A DNA stretch of 8,417 nt, taken from contig JAEWAA010000041.1 of assembly GCA_023391955.1 (NCBI GenBank), forward strand, positions 1 through 8,417, read 5' to 3'. The position numbers and the translations under genes were made by a program. Under the pieces are notes generated by a model that was given only the letters and a program-made list of their open reading frames with translations, did not search any database and was not told where the DNA came from. This DNA comes from Bacillota bacterium (lineage in GTDB: Bacteria > Bacillota > Bacilli > Paenibacillales > NBRC-103111). Shown here in pieces: positions 1-6,619 of the stretch. Every line of letters begins with the position of its first letter. Positions within the stretch are counted from its first letter, which is position 1.

Positions 1-272
1 GAGGAATGGGCGACAGGCAGCTGGCCGGGGATTTTAACGGAGACGGCCTGGAGGATATGCTGGTCTGGAACGACTCTGACCGCAGGGTGACCCTTTACCG
101 CCAGGATGAGGAAGGCAGCTATAACAAGTTCTCGACCCTTGGCCCATGGGGGCTGGAGGGGGCGCGGCCCCTGGTGATGGATCTGGACGGGGACGGGCGC
201 AGCGATCTGGCCTTGATGGAGCCGGACGGCTCGCTGGATACGGCGATTTCCTTCCAGATGCAGCAGGAATAA
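1..272 (+). CDS. C-terminal end of an FG-GAP/VCBS repeat protein (5' end outside window)
   Basis: The frame is open from the left edge (first whole codon at 3) to TAA at 270-272, so only about 90 C-terminal residues are visible. Two calcium-binding signatures of the FG-GAP/VCBS type are present, DFNGDGLED and DLDGDGRSD, 50 residues apart. Each is followed by a hydrophobic strand (MLVW, LALM), as in beta-propeller blades of integrin-like and surface repeat proteins. The aspartates match the DxDxDGxxD loop, with Asn replacing the second Asp in the first copy. By family knowledge such proteins are usually secreted or membrane-anchored and bind ligands or carbohydrates; this one's function cannot be told from its tail. 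The gene stops just before a terminator, so it is probably transcribed separately from the glycosylation operon that follows. The methionine at 6 is internal and is not the start. Confidence 0.8.
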   Translation, partial: GMGDRQLAGDFNGDGLEDMLVWNDSDRRVTLYRQDEEGSYNKFSTLGPWGLEGARPLVMDLDGDGRSDLALMEPDGSLDTAISFQMQQE

Positions 273-291
273 GAAGATTTGCTAGAAAAGG

Positions 292-320
292 CCCGGTGCG
301 CAAGCGCCGGGTTTCTTATT
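292..320 (+). terminator. Rho-independent terminator after the FG-GAP gene
   Basis: An 8-bp stem (CCCGGTGC pairing with GCGCCGGG, one G-U pair) encloses a GCAA tetraloop of the stable GNRA class. It is followed by TTTCTTATTT and preceded by AAAAG, which could extend the pairing. It lies 19 bases after the stop codon of the FG-GAP gene. Confidence 0.8.
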
Positions 321-376
321 TGATAGGGCTTATCTTTGGGATTTTGGCGGTTTTTGGTGTTTTTGGCGTGATGTAC

Positions 377-406
377 TTGTTCATTCGGGTATCCATTTGG
401 CATAAT
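377..406 (+). promoter_or_regulatory. Candidate sigma-A promoter of the glycosylation operon
   Basis: TTGTTC (377-382) and CATAAT (401-406, five of six bases of TATAAT) are separated by 18 bases. Transcription would start near 413, about 30 bases upstream of the preferred start codon at 444. The -35 is weak. The in-frame ATG at 405 lies inside this -10 box, which argues against it as the translation start. The T/G-rich stretch upstream (321-376) shows no other clear signal. Confidence 0.35.
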
Positions 407-430
407 GGTAGAAGAATGCGAGAGACGGGT

Positions 431-436
431 GGAGGT
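431..436 (+). promoter_or_regulatory. Ribosome binding site that sets the GT-C start
   Basis: GGAGGT lies 7 bases before the ATG at 444. The upstream in-frame ATG at 405 has no comparable site, and starting there would place charged residues (MVEECERRVEVAK) ahead of a clean signal peptide. Confidence 0.8.
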
Positions 437-443
437 CGCGAAG

Positions 444-3400
444 ATGAAGTCGTGGTTGGGAAAGCTGGGAATCTGCTCCTTGCTGGGTTTATTTTTGTGG
501 GCAGGTGTTGGGTTCGCCGCAGAGGGTCTTTTACATAATTCCGGTTTCGAAGAAGGCGCTTCATCCTGGGAAACGGATGTCTGGAACAGCGGGGACTCCT
601 ACAGCAGGTTTACGGTAACGGATTCACCCGTTCATAGCGGCAGCAAGGCTGCTTATATTGAGAGTACACGAGAAAACGATGCGAAATGGGTACAAAAGGT
701 AGAGGTCAAGCCCAAAACATTGTACCGGCTTTCCGGCTGGATCAGGGCGGAGGGGGCCACAAGCGGTTTTAAGGGAGCCAACCTGTCGGTGATGGGCTCC
801 ATGGATATGTCCGCCGATCTGCTGGATACCGGCGGCGAATTTTTGTTCGTGGAGCTGTACGGCAGAACCGGCGACAAGCAAAAGGAGATGAAGGTTGCCG
901 CGCGTCTCGGCGGGTACGGCAGCTTGAATAAAGGGAAAGCCTGGTTCGACGACATCAAACTGGAGGAGGTGGACAACGCTCCTGCGGGTGTCACCGTCGG
1001 TTCCTTCAGCGAAGCCAAAACCAGCGCAGGTTCGGACGGCAAACCGGCCGCCGCCACTACAGGCACCCCCTTCAAGCTGATGGGGTATGCCTTGGCTTTC
1101 TTTATACTGTACGGTGTTGCATACATAAATCTGTTCCGCAAGGACCGTCTGGAGCGATATTCACCCGCTCAGGCCCAGCTGTGGCTGTTCGGGCTTCTGT
1201 CCGCCGGGCTGGTCTGGCGGCTGATCCTGGCCAAAAGCCAGGGGTATGTCAGCGACATGAACACCTTCAAGGCTTGGGCCTCCCATGCCGCAAGCGGCGG
1301 GCTGACCCATTTTTACGATACGGATATGTTCGTGGACTACCCTCCCGGATACATCTACGTGCTGTATGTGCTCGGCAAAATCCAGAGCTTCTATAACCTG
1401 GCCATGGATTCCCTGCCGCTGCTGATTCTGATGAAGCTGCCGGCTATGCTGGCTGATCTGGCTACGGCGGGTCTGTTCTACCGGATGGCCTCCAAAAAGC
1501 TGGGCCAAGGCGCCGCCTTCGGGATTGCGCTGCTCTATGTGTTCAACCCTGCGGTGCTGGTCAATTCGGCCAACTGGGGCCAGGTGGATTCCTTCTTCAC
1601 CTTGTTCCTGCTCCTGACCTTGAATGCGGTCCGGGACAAAAAAGCGATTAAAGCGGGCATCCTGTTCGCCCTTGCGGTTCTGATCAAGCCTCAGGCCTTG
1701 ATTTTTACACCGGTACTGTTGTTCTTCTATTGGCAGACCAAAAGCTGGAAGGTGCTGCTCCAATCGGCCGGAAGCGGACTGGCTGTTTTCCTGGCGGGTA
1801 TCCTCCCGTTTTCCTTGTCCATGAAGCCCGCGTGGATCTTCCATTTGTACAAGGAAACGCTGATGTCGTACCCGTTTGCCTCATTAAATGCCTTTAACCT
1901 TTACGCCCTTACGCTCGGGAACTGGAAGCCGCTTGGGGATACGTTTATTTTGTTCTCTTATGGCACCTGGGGGACGCTGTTTATCTTTGTTGCCGTTGGC
2001 CTGGCGCTGTATTATTTCATGAAGGGGAAGCATCACACCGAGGGGCTGCCGTATTTTATCGGGCTGCTGCTGATTTCCACCATGTTCCTCTTCGGCTCCA
2101 AAATGCATGAACGCTACTGGTTCCCGGCAGTAGCCCTGCTCCTGGCCGCCTTCATTTATGTGAAGGACAGGCGTCTCTTGCTGTCCTTTGTGGGATTATC
2201 CGTCTGCCATTACCTGAACGTAGCGTATGTTCTGAACCTGAGCTGGGATGGGGCAACGCCGGCCAAAACGGACGGAGTCATGCTGCTGGTATCCTTTGCG
2301 AGCCTGACTTTATTTGGTTATTTGCTGAAAATCGGCTATGATGTGTTTGTGAAGGGGCAGGTGCGTCCCGTTTATGATTCGGAGCTGGAGCACAATCTCC
2401 GGGATACTGCTTTGGCCAACAGCATAGAGGGAACGAAGCCGTCGAAGGGATTGCCGGAAAACCTGCGCCTTGGTTTGACGCGGCGGGACTGGCAGCTGAT
2501 GCTGGGATTGACGGCGGTATATGCTGCGGTGTCCTTCTATAACCTGGGGTCGCTGAAGGCTCCGGAAACCGTATGGGAGCCGGCGGTCAGCGGCGAAAGC
2601 TTCTACGTGGATTTCGGCTCGGTGAAGCATATTGAGCGGATTAACAGCTATGCCGAAATTGGCGAGGGCAAGATGAAAATCGAGTTTGCCAAGGAAACGC
2701 CCGAAGGCTGGGCTAACCCGCAGACCGTGGATGTCACCTATACCAAGTTCTTTACGTGGAGTGTGCTGAAGACGGATGTGGAAGCCCGTTATGCGAAATT
2801 TACCGTTGAAACGGGAGGCATTTCCTTAAGCGAGCTGGCTTTCTATGAAAAGGATGGGGAACGGCCTTTGGCTGTAGAAGCCGTCCATGCCGACGGTATG
2901 ACGCCTCCCGTTCGCGGATCAATCCGGCTGTTGTTCGATGAGCCTGAGGATTCCCCTTACCATCCGACGTATATGGATGGCAGCTATTTCGATGAAATCT
3001 ATCATCCGCGCACCGCGTATGAGCATATTCACAACATCAAGCCGTACGAGAATACCCATCCGCCCCTGGGCAAGCTGATTATTGCCATCGGCATCAAGCT
3101 GTTCGGGATGAATCCCTTCGGCTGGCGGATTATGGGCAACCTGTTCGGCATCGCCATGGTCCCGATTATGTATGTGTTCGGCAAGCGGCTGTTCCGGTCG
3201 ACCCATCTGGCGTTTATGGCGGCATTCCTGTTCACCTTTGACTTTATGCATTTTGCCCAGACGCGGATTGCAACGATTGATACCTACGGCGTGTTCTTCA
3301 TCATGCTGATGTTCTACTTTATGTACAAGTATATGACCATGAGCTTCTACCGGGTTCCGCTGCGGAAGACGCTTCTGCCGCTGTTCCTGTCGGGTCTGTT

Positions 3401-4343
3401 CTTCGGCATCGGTGCGGCCAGCAAGTGGATCGTGCTCTACGGAGGCGCTGGTTTGGCTGTGCTGTTCTTCGCTTCTCTCTACGGGAGATTCAGGGAATAC
3501 CAGGCAGCCGGGGATGCGCTGCAGGCGGAGGGCCAGCAAGAAGGCCGCTCCGGCGGTGGCGGCAGGCGGAAAAATGCCTTGCTGTGGATCACGGATGCCG
3601 ATCAAACCGGCGGGGGGGATAATGATCCGGCCCTGCAGCGGATTGCCCTTGAGCGGGTCCGCAGGCTGTTCTGGCCCTCCCTCATCAAAACGGTGTTATG
3701 GTGTATTCCGTTCTTCGTTATTATTCCGGGGATCATTTACAGCGCCTCTTTCATCCCGTATATGACGGTTCCCGGGGAGGGCTTCTCCCTGGATCATCTG
3801 ATCCAGTACCAAAAGGACATGTGGGACTACCACAGCAAGCTGGTGGCGACTCACGGCTTTGCCTCCCCTTGGTGGGAATGGCCGTTTATCGTGAAACCCA
3901 TCTGGTTCTACTCCGGGCAAGCGCTTCTGCCTGCCGGACAGGTATCCAGTATTGTATCCATGGGTAACCCGTTGGTGTGGTGGCTGGGGCTTGTGGCGGT
4001 CATCATTGTCACCGTGCTGGCCATCAGAAGAAGGGAAAAGGGCATGATCGTCATCCTGACCGCCTTCTGCTCCCAGTATCTGCCTTGGATGCTGGTCACC
4101 CGGCTGACCTTTATCTATCACTATTTTGCCATGGTGCCGTTTATCGTGCTGTGCCTGGTTTATGTCTTCAAGATTCTGAATGAGGAGTTCGGGATGCGGC
4201 GTTGGGTAAACTGGTTGTATATGGGGACCGCGCTGCTGCTGTTTATCCTGTTCTATCCGGTTCTGTCCGGCATGGTGGTGGACAAGTCCTATGTGGCCAA
4301 TGTGCTGCGCTGGTTCGGCACCTGGTATTTCTACAGCAATTAG
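444..4343 (+). CDS. Fused dual GT-C membrane glycosyltransferase (Gpi18-like + PMT/GT39) with two sugar-binding-like domains
   Basis: Starting at the ATG with the good ribosome binding site gives 1299 residues. Modules in order: signal peptide or anchor (about 1-26, MKSWLGKLG then a hydrophobic core ending GFAA); a beta-rich domain resembling CBM4/9-type modules (about 28-177, opening LLHNSGFEEG); a polar Ala/Ser/Thr linker; a first polytopic GT-C module (about 210-635) with SDMNTFKAW (Asp271 a catalytic candidate), DYPPGY, NWGQVDS, IKPQ and HERYWFP, as in COG5542/Gpi18-type mannosyltransferases. Then come a cytoplasmic linker (636-681), one membrane segment, a discoidin-like beta domain (about 707-837) and a PMT/GT39 module with FDEIYH (Asp850-Glu851), HPPLGK (872-877), ASKW, SPWWEWP and YHYF motifs. 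A hydrophilic loop (1014-1077) is probably cytoplasmic. By family knowledge GT-C enzymes take sugar from a polyprenyl-phosphate donor and act on the outer membrane face. Acceptor and sugar are unknown. The PMT assignment is firmer than that of the first module. It is the first gene of an apparent operon with the GT2 and GtrA genes. Confidence 0.85.
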   Translation: MKSWLGKLGICSLLGLFLWAGVGFAAEGLLHNSGFEEGASSWETDVWNSGDSYSRFTVTDSPVHSGSKAAYIESTRENDAKWVQKVEVKPKTLYRLSGWIRAEGATSGFKGANLSVMGSMDMSADLLDTGGEFLFVELYGRTGDKQKEMKVAARLGGYGSLNKGKAWFDDIKLEEVDNAPAGVTVGSFSEAKTSAGSDGKPAAATTGTPFKLMGYALAFFILYGVAYINLFRKDRLERYSPAQAQLWLFGLLSAGLVWRLILAKSQGYVSDMNTFKAWASHAASGGLTHFYDTDMFVDYPPGYIYVLYVLGKIQSFYNLAMDSLPLLILMKLPAMLADLATAGLFYRMASKKLGQGAAFGIALLYVFNPAVLVNSANWGQVDSFFTLFLLLTLNAVRDKKAIKAGILFALAVLIKPQALIFTPVLLFFYWQTKSWKVLLQSAGSGLAVFLAGILPFSLSMKPAWIFHLYKETLMSYPFASLNAFNLYALTLGNWKPLGDTFILFSYGTWGTLFIFVAVGLALYYFMKGKHHTEGLPYFIGLLLISTMFLFGSKMHERYWFPAVALLLAAFIYVKDRRLLLSFVGLSVCHYLNVAYVLNLSWDGATPAKTDGVMLLVSFASLTLFGYLLKIGYDVFVKGQVRPVYDSELEHNLRDTALANSIEGTKPSKGLPENLRLGLTRRDWQLMLGLTAVYAAVSFYNLGSLKAPETVWEPAVSGESFYVDFGSVKHIERINSYAEIGEGKMKIEFAKETPEGWANPQTVDVTYTKFFTWSVLKTDVEARYAKFTVETGGISLSELAFYEKDGERPLAVEAVHADGMTPPVRGSIRLLFDEPEDSPYHPTYMDGSYFDEIYHPRTAYEHIHNIKPYENTHPPLGKLIIAIGIKLFGMNPFGWRIMGNLFGIAMVPIMYVFGKRLFRSTHLAFMAAFLFTFDFMHFAQTRIATIDTYGVFFIMLMFYFMYKYMTMSFYRVPLRKTLLPLFLSGLFFGIGAASKWIVLYGGAGLAVLFFASLYGRFREYQAAGDALQAEGQQEGRSGGGGRRKNALLWITDADQTGGGDNDPALQRIALERVRRLFWPSLIKTVLWCIPFFVIIPGIIYSASFIPYMTVPGEGFSLDHLIQYQKDMWDYHSKLVATHGFASPWWEWPFIVKPIWFYSGQALLPAGQVSSIVSMGNPLVWWLGLVAVIIVTVLAIRRREKGMIVILTAFCSQYLPWMLVTRLTFIYHYFAMVPFIVLCLVYVFKILNEEFGMRRWVNWLYMGTALLLFILFYPVLSGMVVDKSYVANVLRWFGTWYFYSN

Positions 4344-4346
4344 ACG

Positions 4347-4364
4347 GCGGTACACAGATACCGC
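4347..4364 (+). other. Intercistronic hairpin between the GT-C and GT2 genes
   Basis: A perfect 6-bp stem, GCGGTA/TACCGC, with a 6-base loop starts 3 bases after the GT-C stop codon and is followed by TTATAT. There is no real T-run, so full termination is unlikely. It could act as a weak attenuator or an mRNA end-stabilising element within the operon. Confidence 0.4.
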
Positions 4365-4428
4365 TTATATCGAGAAAGCCGCCCTGATCACAGGCTTGGC
4401 CGGTCGGGACGGCAGGAGGGAAGGAAAC

Positions 4429-5400
4429 ATGGTACAGTATTCGATTATCGTTCCGATGTATAACGAAGAGGCGGTTATTGAGGAAACCTACAAACGTCTA
4501 AAGGAAGTCATGGACACCACCCGGGAGTCCTACGAGCTGCTGTTCGTCAACGACGGCAGCCGGGATAGAACGGTGGAGATTATCAGCCGGCTGTGCGACA
4601 GTGATTCCAACGTCCGCCTGCTGGATTTCTCCCGGAACTTCGGGCATCAGATTGCCATTACCGCCGGAATGGATTATGCCGCGGGCAGAGCGATTGTGGT
4701 GATCGATGCGGACTTGCAGGACCCGCCTTCCATTATTCTCGAGATGATCGGCAAGTGGAAGGAAGGCTATGATGTTGTTTACGGCAAACGCTCCAAGCGC
4801 AAGGGAGAGACGGTGTTCAAAAAAGCTACGGCCAAGTTTTTTTACCGGCTCCTGCGCAGCATGACCAATGTGGAAATTCCCGTGGATACCGGAGATTTCC
4901 GGCTGATCGACCGCAAGGTAGCGGATGTGCTGCGGGGGTTGAAGGAGAAGAACCGCTTTGTCCGCGGCCTGGTCAGCTGGGTGGGCTTCCGCCAGACCTC
5001 CGTGGAGTATGTGCGGGAGGAGCGTTGGGCGGGGGAAACCAAGTACCCCTTGAAGAAGATGATCCGCTTCGCCATGGACGGCATTACCTCCTTTTCGTAC
5101 AAGCCGCTGAAGCTGGCTACTTATCTGGGATTTTTTCTGTCCGGTCTAAGCTTCATCTATCTGCTGGTGGTGCTGTACCAGGCGCTGTTTACCGAGTCCA
5201 CCACGGCCGGATGGGCATCCACTGTGGCTATTAACCTGTTTTTTAACGGTATTGTGCTGATCCTGCTGGGCATCATCGGTGAATATATCGGCCGGATTTA
5301 CGATGAGTCCAAGGACCGGCCTCTGTACATCATCCAAGAGGTGAAGGGGGGAGCTCCCTCCACCCGTGAACAGACCCCTGAGCCGGAGCAGGTCCGCTGA
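4429..5400 (+). CDS. Polyprenyl-phosphate glycosyltransferase, GT2 family (DPM1/GtrB/YkcC type)
   Basis: This 323-residue enzyme is predicted to move a sugar from a nucleotide donor to undecaprenyl phosphate on the cytoplasmic side. It opens directly with the GT-A fold strand and donor site (SIIVPMYNEE, 5-14), then NDGSRD (41-46), the metal-binding DADLQD (93-98), DTGDFRLID (153-161) and RWAGETKYPL (199-208), all usual for the DPM1/GtrB group. Two C-terminal membrane segments (about 228-251 and 265-286) place it in the GtrB-like subgroup rather than the soluble DPM1 one. The start is set by AGGAGG at 4414-4419, 9 bases upstream. The frame stays open upstream to 4291 inside the GT-C gene, but that stretch has no family similarity. 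The gene follows the GT-C gene by 85 bases and precedes the GtrA gene by 60, so all three are probably cotranscribed. The sugar (glucose, mannose, GlcNAc or other) cannot be read from the sequence. Confidence 0.93.
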   Translation: MVQYSIIVPMYNEEAVIEETYKRLKEVMDTTRESYELLFVNDGSRDRTVEIISRLCDSDSNVRLLDFSRNFGHQIAITAGMDYAAGRAIVVIDADLQDPPSIILEMIGKWKEGYDVVYGKRSKRKGETVFKKATAKFFYRLLRSMTNVEIPVDTGDFRLIDRKVADVLRGLKEKNRFVRGLVSWVGFRQTSVEYVREERWAGETKYPLKKMIRFAMDGITSFSYKPLKLATYLGFFLSGLSFIYLLVVLYQALFTESTTAGWASTVAINLFFNGIVLILLGIIGEYIGRIYDESKDRPLYIIQEVKGGAPSTREQTPEPEQVR

Positions 5401-5460
5401 TTGCGGCACAGCTTGGGATGGGCTGGATGAACATGGGCGAGAGAAAGCGGTGGATGAAAT

Positions 5461-5955
5461 ATGATTGAGGAGCAGGGGGAAACCGGGCTCTCGGGCACGG
5501 AGCGGGCAAAGGGACCGTCCTTGTCAGCAGATAACGGCGGCCGGATGCAGGGGCTGATCCAGTTTTTCAAATTCGGCCTGGTAGGGGTTATGAATACAGC
5601 GGTGGATTTCCTGGTGTATGCGCTCCTGACCTGGATAGGGATGCAATACCTGGTAGCCCAGGTGTTTTCCTATTCGGCCGGGACGGTGAACAGCTATGTG
5701 GTGAACAAGCTGTGGACCTTTGGAGGCAAGGGTGCTTCCGGCGCGGAGAACCGGAAGGCGGGCAAGGTGGACAAGAAGGAATTCGCCCGGTTTGTCCTGG
5801 TGAACATCGGCACTCTTCTGTTATCCATTGTGCTGCTGTATGTTCTCAAGACCGGCCTGGGCCTCCACCCGCTGATAGCCAAAATAGGCGTGACCGCCGT
5901 CACGGTGGTGGTCAATTATATCGGCAGCAAGCTGTGGGTGTTCCGCGGCAAGTAG
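5461..5955 (+). CDS. GtrA-like membrane protein (probable lipid-linked sugar flippase component)
   Basis: The 164-residue product has four predicted membrane segments (about 35-57, 62-83, 109-130 and 135-155) and the GtrA-family signatures FKFGLVGVMNTAVDF and two copies of an NxYxxxKLWxF-type motif (NSYVVNKLWTFGG and NYIGSKLWVFRGK), each after an even-numbered segment. This suggests an internal two-fold repeat. GtrA proteins are thought to help move undecaprenyl-phosphate sugars across the membrane, and pairing with a GtrB-like GT2 gene is typical. The ATG at 5461 has GGTGGA 6 bases upstream. It gives a polar N-terminal tail of about 30 residues, longer than is common. The ATG at 5545 (MQGLIQFFKF) would give a more typical length but lacks a clear ribosome binding site. 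The loop at 88-107 is rich in Gly and Lys. It is the last gene before a strong terminator. Confidence 0.92.
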   Translation: MIEEQGETGLSGTERAKGPSLSADNGGRMQGLIQFFKFGLVGVMNTAVDFLVYALLTWIGMQYLVAQVFSYSAGTVNSYVVNKLWTFGGKGASGAENRKAGKVDKKEFARFVLVNIGTLLLSIVLLYVLKTGLGLHPLIAKIGVTAVTVVVNYIGSKLWVFRGK

Positions 5956-5964
5956 CCAGTTTAG

Positions 5965-5992
5965 CGCTGAAGCGAAGCTTCGGCGTTTTTTT
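5965..5992 (+). terminator. Strong intrinsic terminator of the glycosylation operon
   Basis: A 9-bp stem, CGCTGAAGC/GCTTCGGCG (one T-G pair), closes a GAA loop. The GCGAAGC apex is known to be exceptionally stable. A run of seven T (5986-5992) follows. It starts 9 bases after the GtrA stop codon. Confidence 0.92.
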
Positions 5993-6148
5993 GTATAAAA
6001 TAACCGACATCATTTGAACATTTTATCCATATTTTATCGAAATTTTAAAGAAATTGTGATGGATTTTACGGTATGCGGAGGGAGGAAATCGTTTTAATTA
6101 AAGAGGTAATGGCCATATTCCGTTTGCAAAAAGGGAGAAGTGAAGCCG
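5993..6148 (+). promoter_or_regulatory. AT-rich leader region of the bacteriohemerythrin gene
   Basis: This gap must hold the hemerythrin promoter, but no element pair with good spacing stands out. Visible items are TTGAAC at 6014-6019, TGTGA-N6-TTACG at 6055-6070 (a left half matching CRP/FNR sites and a poor right half), a strong ribosome-binding-like GGAGGGAGG at 6077-6085 with no ATG, GTG or TTG at usable distance, the 10-bp palindrome TTTAATTAAA at 6093-6102, and GCCATATT at 6112-6119, which loosely resembles a sigma-D -10. None is strong enough to call alone. Confidence 0.4.
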
Positions 6149-6556
6149 ATGATCTCATGGAGAGAAACGTACAATATCGGGGTCGATGAAGTGGACCAGC
6201 AGCATCAGGAGCTGGTGGTGAAGCTGAATGAATTCTTGGACGCCTGCATCCAGCAGAAGGGCAAGGATAAAATTATGGAAACCCTTGCTTTCCTCAGGGA
6301 TTATACCGTGGAGCATTTCCGTTCGGAAGAAGAGATCATGCTGAAGTACAATTACCCCGAGTACGCCGAGCACAAAAAGGATCATGATGACTTTGTGGCA
6401 TCGGTGCTTGAGCTGGAAGCCAGCATCCAGAACCAGGGCGCTACTGTAGTTACCACTCTGAAGCTGAACCGCACCTTGACCGACTGGCTTTTGTCCCACA
6501 TCAGCAAAAGTGACATGAAGATCGGCCAGTTCCTTCGCATCAATAATATCGTGTAG
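6149..6556 (+). CDS. Bacteriohemerythrin (single-domain di-iron O2-binding protein)
   Basis: The 135-residue product is a stand-alone hemerythrin domain of usual length. The seven expected di-iron ligands are all present: His19 (DQQH), His56 and Glu60 (HFRSE), His75 and His79 (HKKDH), His117 and Asp122 (HISKSD). The N-terminus MISWRETYNIGVDEVD matches the family pattern. Members bind O2 reversibly at a non-heme di-iron centre and are linked to O2 storage, sensing or delivery; no output domain is attached here. The ATG at 6149 is preferred. AGGGAG at 6132-6137 is 11 bases upstream, whereas the GTG at 6140 is only 2 bases from it and would add MKP ahead of the conserved start. The gene is monocistronic, flanked by terminators on both sides and convergent with moaB. 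Confidence 0.95.
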   Translation: MISWRETYNIGVDEVDQQHQELVVKLNEFLDACIQQKGKDKIMETLAFLRDYTVEHFRSEEEIMLKYNYPEYAEHKKDHDDFVASVLELEASIQNQGATVVTTLKLNRTLTDWLLSHISKSDMKIGQFLRINNIV

Positions 6557-6567
6557 TGCCGTGAAAG

Positions 6568-6612
6568 AGCCCCTGGAGCTGCGGACGAGGTCCGTGTCTT
6601 CAGGGGCTTTTT
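6568..6612 (+). terminator. Hairpin terminator between convergent hemerythrin and moaB genes
   Basis: AGCCCCTGGAG pairs with CTTCAGGGGCT (11 pairs, one G-T), and an inner GGAC/GTCC stem with a GAG loop continues it, so almost all 41 bases of 6568-6608 pair. A T5 run (6608-6612) follows on the plus strand. On the minus strand the hairpin is followed by CTTTC, so it may also end moaB transcripts, less efficiently. Confidence 0.88.
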
Positions 6613-6619
6613 GCTGCGG

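Noticed and set aside
405..443. ATG at 405 as the start of the GT-C gene.
   Set aside because: It lacks a ribosome binding site, falls within the probable -10 box, and would put charged residues before a normal signal peptide; GGAGGT points to 444.
296..538. Plus-strand frame from GTG 296 that reads RKRR followed by a hydrophobic stretch, like a small single-pass membrane protein.
   Set aside because: Its first codons are the terminator stem, its hydrophobicity comes from a T/G-rich stretch that gives Phe, Gly and Val codons in any case, it contains the candidate promoter, and it runs on out of frame through the GT-C signal peptide.
1161..3605. Several long minus-strand open frames inside the GT-C gene.
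   Set aside because: Gln/His/Pro-rich low-complexity translations typical of the antisense of a GC-rich membrane-protein gene, with no family motifs.
4291..4428. N-terminal extension of the GT2 gene overlapping the GT-C gene.
   Set aside because: The added residues are unlike the family, whose members begin near SIIVPMYNEE, and a strong AGGAGG fits the start at 4429.
5427..5468. 13-codon ORF (MNMGERKRWMKYD) overlapping the GtrA start.
   Set aside because: No convincing ribosome binding site and no recognisable product; it is likely chance.
6109..6189. 26-codon ORF (MAIFRLQKGRSEADDLMERN...) overlapping the hemerythrin start as a possible upstream ORF.
   Set aside because: The only nearby GAGG is 2 bases from its ATG, the stronger GGAGG is over 20 bases away, and its second half is just an alternate reading of the hemerythrin gene.
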